Shown here: piece after piece, positions 27,183 to 34,187 of the stretch
How the letters are laid out: each line of letters opens with the position of its first letter
How positions within the stretch are numbered: position 1 is the stretch's first letter
Origin: JAJTHJ01 sp046316025
GTDB lineage: Bacteria > Pseudomonadota > Gammaproteobacteria > Burkholderiales > Burkholderiaceae_F
Assembly (NCBI GenBank): GCA_046316025.1
Contig: JBKCXU010000046.1
Location: forward strand, 1 to 48,198
DNA: 48,198 nucleotides
Direction: 5' to 3'
Notes under the pieces: generated by a model
Seen by the model: only the letters and a program-made list of their open reading frames with translations
Told to the model about the DNA's origin: nothing
Database searches by the model: none
Program-made: the position numbers and the translations under genes

Positions 27183-27244
27183 CGAATTACTCCTTCAAGC
27201 CAGCCGCAACGATACCGCCGCCTATTGCCCAAACCCAAAATCTG

Positions 27245-27262
27245 TGTAAATCTTCTCTGACA
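27245..27262. promoter_or_regulatory. PpsR/CrtJ box 1 upstream of bchE
   Basis: TGTAAATCTTCTCTGACA fits the TGT-N12-ACA palindrome bound by PpsR/CrtJ, the redox- or light-responsive repressor of photosynthesis genes. It is 6 bp from a second box; cooperative binding of two boxes is established in Rhodobacter. Confidence 0.8.
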
Positions 27263-27268
27263 GAGAAG

Positions 27269-27286
27269 TGTCCACAAAGATTGACA
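27269..27286. promoter_or_regulatory. PpsR/CrtJ box 2 upstream of bchE
   Basis: TGTCCACAAAGATTGACA is a second TGT-N12-ACA match. Its right end forms TTGACA, a consensus -35 hexamer for rightward transcription, so repressor binding would occlude polymerase. It lies about 70 bp before the bchE start, in the gap shared with the divergent FAH-family gene. Confidence 0.82.
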
Positions 27287-27354
27287 TTAGGCAAACCCCG
27301 GCCGCCGCCCCTCGCTAGTGTGCGGGAAGGCGGCCCCCGCCTCGGAGGAGAACC

Positions 27355-29019
27355 ATGCGCGTCCTGATGATCCAGCCCAACTACCACTGCGGCGGCGCCG
27401 AGATCGCGGGCAATTGGCCGCCGGGGTGGGTCGCCTACATCGGCGGCGCGCTCAAGGGCGCGGGCATTACCAACGTCCGCTTTGTCGATGCGATGACCAA
27501 CGACATCGCCGACGACAAGCTGGCCGAGCTGATCCGCGCCAACGCGCCCGACGTGGTTCTGGCCACCGCGATCACGCCGATGATCTATCAGGCGCAAACG
27601 ACGCTCAAGATCGCCAAGGAAGCCGCGCCCGGCTGCGTGACGGTGCTGGGCGGCATCCACCCGACCTTCATGTACGCGCAGGTGCTCAACGAGGCGCCGT
27701 GGATCGACTACATCGTGCGCGGCGAGGGCGAAGAGATCGCCGTCGAACTGCTGCAAGCCATCCAGGACGGCACGCATCTGGCGCGCCGGCGCGAGATCCA
27801 GGGCGTCGCCTTCCTCGAAGCCGGCCTGGTGGTCGCCACGCCCGCGCGGCCAGTGATCCGCGATCTGGATGCGCTCACGCCCGACTGGTCGCTGCTCGAA
27901 TGGGACAAGTACATCTACATCCCGCTCAACTGCCGGGTGGCGGTGCCCAACTTTGCGCGCGGCTGCCCGTTTACCTGCCGCTTCTGCTCGCAGTGGAAGT
28001 TCTGGCGTAAGTACCGCACGCGCAACCCGGTCAAGTTCGTCGATGAGATCGAGACCCTGGTGCGCGAGCACAAGGTGGGCTTTTTCATCCTCGCCGACGA
28101 GGAGCCGACTATCAACCGCAAGAAGTTCGTCGCGTTGTGCGAGGAGCTGATCCGCCGCGATCTGCCGGTCAAATGGGGCATCAACACCCGCGTGACCGAC
28201 ATCTTGCGCGACCGCGAGCTGCTGCCGCTGTACCGCAAGGCCGGGCTGGTGCACGTGTCGCTCGGCACCGAGGCGGCGGCGCAGTTGAAGCTCGACCGCT
28301 TCCGCAAGGAGACGACGATCGAGGAGAACAAGCTCGCGATCAAGCTGCTCAAGGACGCCGGCATGGTGGCCGAGGCGCAGTTCATCATGGGCCTGGAAAA
28401 CGAGACCCGCGAGACCATCGAGGAGACCTATCGCCTCGCGCAGGACTGGAAGCCGGACATGGCCAACTGGAACATGTACACGCCCTGGCCGTTTGCGGAA
28501 CTGTTCGAAGAACTCGGCGACAAGGTCGAGGTGCGCGACTACGCCAAGTACAACTTCGTGACACCGATCATCCAGCCCGACGAAATCTCGCGCGAACAGG
28601 TGTTAAAGGGCGTGATGCGCAACTACGCGCGCTTTTACATGCGCAAGACCTTCTTCGAGTACCCGTGGATCCGCGACAAATTCAAGCGGCGCTACATGCT
28701 CGGCTGCCTCAAAGCCTTTGCCAAGACTACCGCGACCAAGAAGTTCTACGACCTGGAGCGGCTGAAGTTCAACGGCGCGTCGATGCAGTGGGATCTGGCC
28801 TTCGACGAGAGCAAGGTGTTGAACCGCGAGCAGATCGCGGAACTGAAGCGCGCGCGGCCCGATCTGGCGGCCGATGTCGATTTCAAGGGCCGCGGCAAGA
28901 AGGTCGATGTGCCGGTGAAGGTGATGGCTTGCGGGGGTGGGACGGAACAGATGGTGGAGACAGACAACGTGCCCGTGCCGGTCAAGGCGGCTGAGGCCGC
29001 GGCACAGGCGGCGCACTGA
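27355..29019 (+). CDS. bchE: Oxygen-independent Mg-protoporphyrin monomethyl ester cyclase
   Basis: 554 residues. Cobalamin-dependent radical SAM enzyme that forms ring E of the bacteriochlorophyll precursor using water rather than O2. N-terminal B12-binding domain (MRVLMIQPNYHCGGAEIAGNWPPGW, with TVLGGIHPTF), radical SAM cysteines at 204, 208 and 211 (CPFTCRFC), then FFILADEEPTINRKKF and the C-terminal region of BchE (EYPWIRDKFKRRYMLG). Start ATG 27355 follows GGAGGAG. Preceded by two PpsR boxes; bchJ and bchO follow on the same strand. No oxygen-dependent AcsF lies in this window. Presence suggests low-oxygen pigment synthesis. Confidence 0.96.
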   Translation: MRVLMIQPNYHCGGAEIAGNWPPGWVAYIGGALKGAGITNVRFVDAMTNDIADDKLAELIRANAPDVVLATAITPMIYQAQTTLKIAKEAAPGCVTVLGGIHPTFMYAQVLNEAPWIDYIVRGEGEEIAVELLQAIQDGTHLARRREIQGVAFLEAGLVVATPARPVIRDLDALTPDWSLLEWDKYIYIPLNCRVAVPNFARGCPFTCRFCSQWKFWRKYRTRNPVKFVDEIETLVREHKVGFFILADEEPTINRKKFVALCEELIRRDLPVKWGINTRVTDILRDRELLPLYRKAGLVHVSLGTEAAAQLKLDRFRKETTIEENKLAIKLLKDAGMVAEAQFIMGLENETRETIEETYRLAQDWKPDMANWNMYTPWPFAELFEELGDKVEVRDYAKYNFVTPIIQPDEISREQVLKGVMRNYARFYMRKTFFEYPWIRDKFKRRYMLGCLKAFAKTTATKKFYDLERLKFNGASMQWDLAFDESKVLNREQIAELKRARPDLAADVDFKGRGKKVDVPVKVMACGGGTEQMVETDNVPVPVKAAEAAAQAAH

Positions 29020-29040
29020 GCGAGCGCGGGATGCTGTTGA

Positions 29041-29142
29041 CCCTCACCCGGCGCCTTCGGCGCCACCCTCTCCCACTGATGTGGGCGAGGGTTTGTTGCT
29101 CCCCTCGCCCGCATCAGCGGGAGAGGGGCCGGGGGTGAGGGC
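29041..29142. repeat. REP-like palindrome, family B, between bchE and bchJ
   Basis: Arms CCCTCACCCGGCGCC and GGGGGTGAGGGC with inner TCTCCCACTGATGTGGGCGA and CGCCCGCATCAGCGGGAGA. It begins 21 bp after the bchE stop and ends 42 bp before bchJ, so a processing or attenuation role between the two genes is possible. Confidence 0.9.
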
Positions 29143-29184
29143 AGGAGCGCCGCAACTCCGACCGCTCTTGCGCCAAGGACACCC

Positions 29185-29790
29185 ATGTCCACCAGCGCCC
29201 ACGCAACCGTAGCCGCCCGCATCGGCCCCAACGCCATCGTGCAACTTGCCGAGGCGTTGCGCGCGACGTTTGGCGCACAACGCGGCGCGGACTTCTTTCG
29301 CGCCGCAGGACTCGCCGAATTCTGGAGCGCGCCGCCGCAGAGCATGGTGGACGAAGCCAGCGTGCTGCGCCTGCATCGCGCACTGCGCGCAGAGTTCGAT
29401 ACAGCCACCGCCACGCGGCTGGCGCGCGATGCCGGCCGGCGCACCGGCGACTATCTGCTGGCGCACCGCATTCCGCGCTTTGCGCAAGCGGTGTTGAAGC
29501 GCCTGCCCGCGCCGCTGGCGAGCCGCATGCTGCTAACCGCCATCCGCAAGCACGCCTGGACCTTTGCCGGCAGCGGCGTGTTTACCGCGCAGACCGGACG
29601 ACCCACGTGGTTCCGCATCGCCGACTGTCCGATGTGTCGCGGCGAAACGTCCTCGCAACCGCTCTGCGACTACTACGCGGCGACCTTCGAGCGGCTGTTC
29701 CGCGTGCTGGTGCATCCGGCGACCACCGTCGCCGAGACAAGCTGCCAGGCGTGCGGGGCGGACGCCTGTACTTTCGAAGCAAGATGGTGA
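29185..29790 (+). CDS. bchJ: V4R-domain bacteriochlorophyll protein BchJ
   Basis: 201 residues. BchJ was first proposed as 8-vinyl reductase, but loss-of-function work in the field points rather to a substrate- or enzyme-assisting role in early bacteriochlorophyll synthesis. N-terminal half fits BchJ (IGPNAIVQLAEALRATFG, TGDYLLAHRIPRFAQAVLKRLP); the C-terminal half is a V4R small-molecule binding domain with Cys-rich ends (ADCPMCRGE, SCQACGADACTFEARW). ATG 29185 follows AAGGA. The last codons overlap the start of bchO (ATG at 29784). Co-occurrence with bciB in the same cluster agrees with BchJ not being the reductase. Confidence 0.92.
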   Translation: MSTSAHATVAARIGPNAIVQLAEALRATFGAQRGADFFRAAGLAEFWSAPPQSMVDEASVLRLHRALRAEFDTATATRLARDAGRRTGDYLLAHRIPRFAQAVLKRLPAPLASRMLLTAIRKHAWTFAGSGVFTAQTGRPTWFRIADCPMCRGETSSQPLCDYYAATFERLFRVLVHPATTVAETSCQACGADACTFEARW

Positions 29791-30953
29791 GCGCAGCCGC
29801 CACGAGCCATGCTCGAAACCACCCCTCCCCCTTCAAGGGGGAGGCTGGGAGGGGGATGGGTTCGGCGCGAAGAAACCCATCCCCACCCCCCCCTCCCCCC
29901 GGATCAAGTCCGGGGCAGGCTCTGGAAGGGGAGGGCGACGAGCAGTGCGGCGAGCACCTTCAACTCGATGCTCCCCCGCCCTGGCACACCGACGGCGCCG
30001 ACTGGCCGAACCGGACCGCCAGCCGGTTTGTCGCGGCCGCCGGCATCCGCTGGCATGTGCAGATCATGGGCCAGGGGCCGGTGCTGCTGCTGTTGCACGG
30101 CACCGGCGCTTCCACGCATTCCTGGGCCGAGCTCGCGCCCTTGCTCGCCAGGCACTACACGGTGATTGCGCCCGACCTGCCGGGGCACGGCTTTACCGAA
30201 GCGCTGCCGCCGCGCCGCTTGTCGCTGCCCGGCATGGCCGAAGCGGTCGCGCAACTGGTGCAGACACTGCATCTGCCGCCGGCGTTGGCCGTGGGCCACT
30301 CGGCCGGTGCCGCGATCCTGATCCGCATGGCGCTGGATGCGCGCATCGCCCCGCGCGCCCTGGTCGCGCTCAATGGTGCGCTGCTGCCTTTTGCCGGGTT
30401 GGCGGGTGTGCTCTTCGCGCCTCTCGCGAAGCTGCTGTCGTTGAACCCGCTGATCCCGCGCCTCTTTGCCTGGCGCGCGCTGGACCGCGGCGCGGTCGAG
30501 CGGCTGGTGGAGAGCACCGGCTCCCGCCTCACCGAACGGCAGCTCGACCTCTACGTGCGCTTGCTGCGCAACGCCGCGCATGTGCAGGGCGCGCTCGACA
30601 TGATGGCCAACTGGGACTTGCGCGCGCTGGGCGCTGACCTGCCGCGGCTGGGCGTTCCGCTGACACTGGTGGTGGCCGAGCGCGACGGCACCGTGCCGCC
30701 CGCGCAAGCCGAGCAGGCGCGTGCGCTGCTGCCCGCCGCGCGGATCGTGCGACTGCCGGGGCTGGGGCATCTGGCGCATGAAGAGGACGCGGCGCGGGTT
30801 GCGGCGGCGATAGACGAGGTCGCGGGGGCGTGCGGCGTGCGGCATCGAACTGCGCGCGATGCGGTCTTCCCTCACCCCAACCCCTCTCCCGGGGGGAGAG
30901 GGGCATCAAACCCTCTCCCCCCGGGAGAGGGTGGCCGCGGGGCGGCCGGGTGA
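29784..30953 (+). CDS. bchO: BchO, alpha/beta hydrolase of Mg-chelatase context
   Basis: 389 residues, longer than typical BchO (about 280-300). Conserved core starts at about residue 70 (DWPNRTASRFVAAAGIRWHV), then oxyanion HGTGASTHSWAELAPLL, nucleophile elbow VGHSAGAAILI, and late His in GLGHLAHEEDAA. BchO is thought to assist Mg insertion or precursor handling; its substrate is not established. ATG 29784 overlaps the bchJ stop (translational coupling). Odd: residues about 13-51 are read from a palindromic repeat (29822-29936), and the last 28 residues including the stop come from another (30865-30960), so both ends of the protein are repeat-derived. A later start inside or after the first repeat is possible but no good ribosome site is visible there. 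Confidence 0.9.
   Translation: MVSAAATSHARNHPSPFKGEAGRGMGSARRNPSPPPPPPGSSPGQALEGEGDEQCGEHLQLDAPPPWHTDGADWPNRTASRFVAAAGIRWHVQIMGQGPVLLLLHGTGASTHSWAELAPLLARHYTVIAPDLPGHGFTEALPPRRLSLPGMAEAVAQLVQTLHLPPALAVGHSAGAAILIRMALDARIAPRALVALNGALLPFAGLAGVLFAPLAKLLSLNPLIPRLFAWRALDRGAVERLVESTGSRLTERQLDLYVRLLRNAAHVQGALDMMANWDLRALGADLPRLGVPLTLVVAERDGTVPPAQAEQARALLPAARIVRLPGLGHLAHEEDAARVAAAIDEVAGACGVRHRTARDAVFPHPNPSPGGRGASNPLPPGEGGRGAAG
29822..29936. repeat. REP-like palindrome, family C, in the 5' part of bchO
   Basis: CCCTCCCCCTTCAAGGGGGA hairpin, then GGGGGATGGGTT and, in inverted form, AACCCATCCCC and CCCCTCCCCCC, closing with GGAAGGGGAGGGC. It lies within the bchO frame just after its first twelve codons, keeping the frame open. 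The same family is found split at 39122-39404. Confidence 0.85.
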
Positions 30954-30960
30954 GGGAAGA
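30865..30960. repeat. REP-like palindrome, family B, at the bchO 3' end
   Basis: Perfect 12-bp terminal arms TCTTCCCTCACC and GGTGAGGGAAGA enclose CCCTCTCCCGGGGGGAGAGG and CCCTCTCCCCCCGGGAGAGG hairpins. The TGA of the right arm serves as the bchO stop. The gap to crtI starts at once after it, so the element may also separate bchO and crtI transcripts. Confidence 0.92.
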
Positions 30961-31036
30961 CCGCCGCCACGGAGACCAAACCAGAGCACTCGGCACGTCA
31001 GCACTCAAGAAGCACAACCTCGGAACCTTCCAGACC

Positions 31037-32572
31037 ATGAACCTCGTTGAACCTCCGGCAGCGACACTCGCCCAGGCCGAACAGCAACATCGCCCGCAGG
31101 CCATCGTGATCGGCAGCGGCCTGGGCGGACTGGCCGCCGCGATCCGGCTGGGCGCACGTGGGTACCGCGTCACGGTGCTGGAAAAACTCGACGCCCCCGG
31201 CGGCCGCGCCTATGTGCACCGGCAGGACGGCTATACCTTCGACGCCGGGCCGACCATCGTCACCGTGCCACATCTGTTCGAAGAACTGTGGACGCTCGCC
31301 GGCCGCCGGCTCGCCGACGATGTCGAACTGCGCGCGATGCATCCGTTCTACACGATCCGCTTTGCCGACGGATCGAGCATCGACTGCTCGGCCGACCCCG
31401 CGCAGATGCGCGCCGAGGTCGAGCGCGTTTCGCCCGCCGACGTAGCGGGCTACGAGCGCTTCATGCGCAGTTCCAAGGAGTTGTGCCGGATCGGCTTCGA
31501 AGAACTCGGCCACGTGCCCTTCGGCTCATTCGGCGACATGCTGCGCGTCGCACCGGACCTGCTGCGCCAGCAGGCCTACCGCAGCCTGTATTCGCGCGTG
31601 GCGGGTTTCATTCGCGACGAGCGGCTGCGCTTCGTCTTCAGCTTCCACCCGCTCTTTATCGGCGGCAACCCGTTCACCGTCACGTCGATCTACGGAATGA
31701 TCGCCCACGTCGAGCGCAACTGGGGCGTGCACTACGCGATGGGCGGCACCGGCAAGCTGGTCGAAGGCATGGCCAAGCTCGTCGGCGTGCAGGGCAACCA
31801 CATCCTTTACCACGCGCAGGTCGAAGAGATTCTCGTGCGCAACGGCCGCGCCGCCGGCGTGCGCTTGGCCGGTGGCGAGACGATCCCCGCCGACATCGTC
31901 GTCTCCAACGCCGACGCCGCGCACACCTACGGCACGCTGCTTGGCAAACATCCGCGCCGCCGCTGGACCGACCGCAAGCTGGCGCGCGCGCGCTATTCGA
32001 TGAGTCTCTTCGTCTGGTACTTCGGCACCAAACGCCGCTACGACGAAGTGCCGCACCACACGATCCTGGTCGGCCCGCGCTACAAGGGGCTGCTCGACGA
32101 AATCTTCACCCGCAAGACGCTGGCTTCCGACTTCAGCCTCTACCTGCACCGGCCCAGCGCCACCGACCCCAGCGTCGCGCCGCCCGGTTGCGATGCGTTC
32201 TACGTGCTCTCGCCCGTGCCGCATATGGACAGCGGCATCGACTGGCAGGCGCAGGCCGAGCCGTACCGACGCAAGATCGAAGCCTTCCTCGCGCGGACGA
32301 TGCTGCCCGACCTGCCGAACCAGATCGCCACCTCGCTCGTCACCACGCCGCTCGACTTCCGCGACCGCTTGCTCTCCGCCAAGGGCGCGGCCTTCGGCTT
32401 CGAGCCGGTGCTTTGGCAAAGCGCCTGGTTCCGCCCGCACAACCGCAGCGAAGAAGTACAGGGCCTGTACCTGGTCGGCGCCGGCACGCATCCGGGCGCC
32501 GGGGTGCCGGGGGTGTTGTCTTCCGCGCGAGTGCTCGATACCGTGGTGCCCCATGCCGCCACGTTCGCCTGA
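31037..32572 (+). CDS. crtI: Phytoene desaturase
   Basis: 511 residues. FAD-dependent desaturase that converts phytoene to neurosporene and/or lycopene at the membrane. Dinucleotide motif IVIGSGLGGLAAAIRLGARG at about residue 22, then LEKLDAPGGRAYVHRQDGYTFDAGP and the bacterial-type C-terminal signature GLYLVGAGTHPGAGVPGVLSSA. I start at ATG 31037, giving a 20-residue lead before the FAD motif; the frame upstream runs only through the palindromic repeat. The stop lies 20 bp inside crtB, indicating coupling. Number of desaturation steps cannot be read from sequence; crtC and crtD imply use of neurosporene (spheroidene branch). Confidence 0.96.
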   Translation: MNLVEPPAATLAQAEQQHRPQAIVIGSGLGGLAAAIRLGARGYRVTVLEKLDAPGGRAYVHRQDGYTFDAGPTIVTVPHLFEELWTLAGRRLADDVELRAMHPFYTIRFADGSSIDCSADPAQMRAEVERVSPADVAGYERFMRSSKELCRIGFEELGHVPFGSFGDMLRVAPDLLRQQAYRSLYSRVAGFIRDERLRFVFSFHPLFIGGNPFTVTSIYGMIAHVERNWGVHYAMGGTGKLVEGMAKLVGVQGNHILYHAQVEEILVRNGRAAGVRLAGGETIPADIVVSNADAAHTYGTLLGKHPRRRWTDRKLARARYSMSLFVWYFGTKRRYDEVPHHTILVGPRYKGLLDEIFTRKTLASDFSLYLHRPSATDPSVAPPGCDAFYVLSPVPHMDSGIDWQAQAEPYRRKIEAFLARTMLPDLPNQIATSLVTTPLDFRDRLLSAKGAAFGFEPVLWQSAWFRPHNRSEEVQGLYLVGAGTHPGAGVPGVLSSARVLDTVVPHAATFA

Positions 32573-33617
32573 CGCAGCACTGGCCTCCGCCGCCGACCGC
32601 GCCGCCTGCGCGGCGCTGCTGCGCGGCGGCTCGCGCACCTTCGACCTCGCCAGCCGCACGCTGCCGCGCGACGTGCGCGACGGCGCCATTGCGCTCTACG
32701 CCTTCTGCCGCGAGGCCGACGACGCGATCGACCGCGGCACCGACCACCGCGCCGCGTTGGCGACGCTGCAAACGCGCCTCGATGCGGTCTACGGCAAACA
32801 CCGGCCCGCCAGCGCAGTGGACCGCGCGCTCGCGGACGCGGTGGCTTTTCACCAAGTGCCGCGCGTGCTGCTCGATGCGCTGCTGGAAGGCTTCGAGTGG
32901 GACGCCGCCGGCCGCAACTACGAAACACTGGACGAGGTGCTCGACTACGCCGCGCGCGTGGCCGGCACCGTGGGCGCGATGATGGCGCTGGTGATGGGTG
33001 CGCGCAGTGCGCCGCAACTGGCGCGCGCCTGCGACCTGGGTGTCGCGATGCAGTTGACCAACATCGCGCGCGACGTGGGCGAGGACGCGCGGCTCGGCCG
33101 CCTGTACCTGCCGCGCGCCTGGCTGCGCGAGGCCGGCCTCGACCCCGACGCGTGGCTGGCTGCGCCGCGCTTCGACGCACGGCTCGGCGCCGTGGTCGAA
33201 CGGCTGCTCACGGTGGCCGACGATTTGTACGAGCGTGCTTGCGAGGGCATCGACCAGTTGCCGGCAAGCTGCCGCCCGGCGATCAACGCCGCGCGGCTGA
33301 TGTACGCCGAGATCGGACATGAAGTGCGCCGGCGCGGCTTGAACTCGGTCGCGCAGCGCGCGGTGGTGCCCGGTTGGCGCAAGAGTTGGCTGCTGTTTCG
33401 CGCGTTGCTCGCCGCGCTCGGCGGCGCCGGTGCCGCACACACGCCGGCACTGCCCGCCACGCGCTTCCTGGTCGACGCTGCCGCCACCCATGCCGGCGCC
33501 CCCGGCGGCATCGCCGCCGCGTGGTGGCGCTACGACCTGCGCGTGGCGACCATCGTCGACATCCTCGCCGGCCTCGAACGCCGCGACCGCGCCGGCCCGG
33601 TCAGCCAGACCTCGTAG
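32553..33617 (+). CDS. crtB: Phytoene synthase
   Basis: 354 residues. Joins two geranylgeranyl diphosphates into phytoene. Aspartate-rich motifs READDAID and ARDVGEDAR are both present, as are RTLPRDVRDGAIALYAFCR, AVAFHQVPRVLLDALLEG and AMQLTNIARDVG, LYLPRAWL. ATG 32553 overlaps crtI by 20 bp. A tail of about 65 residues after ARLMYAEIGHEVRRRG is rich in Ala and hydrophobic, somewhat longer than in many CrtB. Downstream sit three very small ORFs instead of the tspO gene found here in several purple bacteria. Confidence 0.96.
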   Translation: MPPRSPDAALASAADRAACAALLRGGSRTFDLASRTLPRDVRDGAIALYAFCREADDAIDRGTDHRAALATLQTRLDAVYGKHRPASAVDRALADAVAFHQVPRVLLDALLEGFEWDAAGRNYETLDEVLDYAARVAGTVGAMMALVMGARSAPQLARACDLGVAMQLTNIARDVGEDARLGRLYLPRAWLREAGLDPDAWLAAPRFDARLGAVVERLLTVADDLYERACEGIDQLPASCRPAINAARLMYAEIGHEVRRRGLNSVAQRAVVPGWRKSWLLFRALLAALGGAGAAHTPALPATRFLVDAAATHAGAPGGIAAAWWRYDLRVATIVDILAGLERRDRAGPVSQTS

Positions 33618-33620
33618 CCG

Positions 33621-33755
33621 ATGGAACCCGGCACGATCAAGGCGCTGGAGCTGGTGCTGGTCTTCGGCGGCGTGTTGGGGTTTTGCTTCTGGGAGTTGTA
33701 CAAGCTGCGGCGCGAGCGGAAGCGGGAGCGCGAGAAAGACGATGATCAACGATAA
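33621..33755 (+). CDS. 44-residue single-pass membrane protein
   Basis: Starts 3 bp after the crtB stop. Sequence: MEPGTIKALELVLVFGGVLG, rest of one transmembrane helix (about residues 9-25), then a strongly basic-acidic tail (YKLRRERKREREK, DDDQR). The helix-plus-charged tail layout and tight spacing to crtB argue it is translated. It overlaps the next small ORF by 14 bp. No family recognised. Confidence 0.6.
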   Translation: MEPGTIKALELVLVFGGVLGFCFWELYKLRRERKREREKDDDQR

Positions 33756-33936
33756 GCCGCCCCCACCGACTGAACCCGCCGCAGTGGAGTTCGGGAACAA
33801 TGCTGCGCACGATGCGGCGCTCGACCGTGAACTTCGCCGGCGCATCGAAGAGGTCCGGCTTGGCCTGGTTCGTCCGATTCCCGCGGATGAAGTGTTTGCT
33901 GAAATCCGTCGGACACGGCTGCAACGCACTCGGTAA
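33742..33936 (+). CDS. Small antitoxin-like protein
   Basis: 64 residues. A Pro-rich start (INDKPPPPTEPAAVEFG) is followed by a helix ELRRRIEEVRLGLVRPIPADEVFAEIRR. The motif of a charged helix, then V/IP-ADEVFA-IR, is reminiscent of small 'stability determinant'/addiction-module antitoxins that pair with RelE-like toxins. No toxin ORF follows. The start overlaps the preceding 44-residue gene. Moderate belief that it is coding; functional call is weak. Confidence 0.45.
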   Translation: MINDKPPPPTEPAAVEFGNNAAHDAALDRELRRRIEEVRLGLVRPIPADEVFAEIRRTRLQRTR

Positions 33937-33944
33937 CTCGATCG

Positions 33945-34091
33945 ATGGCCACCGACCCAAAACCGAGATACGAGCCGGGACCGGCCAAGCGGAGCCTGGT
34001 CGTTGGAGCGCTCTTTGGCGGGGTCGGTGCGTTCCTTAGCAACTGGCTCGCGCCTGACTTGCTGGCGATTCTGCCGATGCAGCCGGTATAG
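33945..34091 (+). CDS. Possible 48-residue membrane peptide
   Basis: MATDPKPRYEPGPAKRSLVV followed by a hydrophobic stretch GALFGGVGAFLSNWLA and a short end LPMQPV. It starts 9 bp after the antitoxin-like ORF. No clear ribosome binding site. A further 21-codon hydrophobic frame (34119-34184, MALFLLAALLLPLLLRKRPR) follows and is even less certain. DUF3422 gene converges immediately after. Confidence 0.3.
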   Translation: MATDPKPRYEPGPAKRSLVVGALFGGVGAFLSNWLAPDLLAILPMQPV

Positions 34092-34187
34092 GCAAGAGCG
34101 GCGATCATCGCGACAAGCATGGCCTTGTTTCTGTTGGCGGCACTACTGCTGCCGCTCTTGTTGCGCAAGCGGCCGCGTGACTAGCGC

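Noticed and set aside
29185..29790. Naming BchJ as the 8-vinyl reductase
   Set aside because: The V4R domain is not a reductase fold and a BciB-type gene is present in the same cluster.
30830..31036. Longer CrtI N-terminus
   Set aside because: The added residues are the translated repeat behind bchO, not CrtI sequence.
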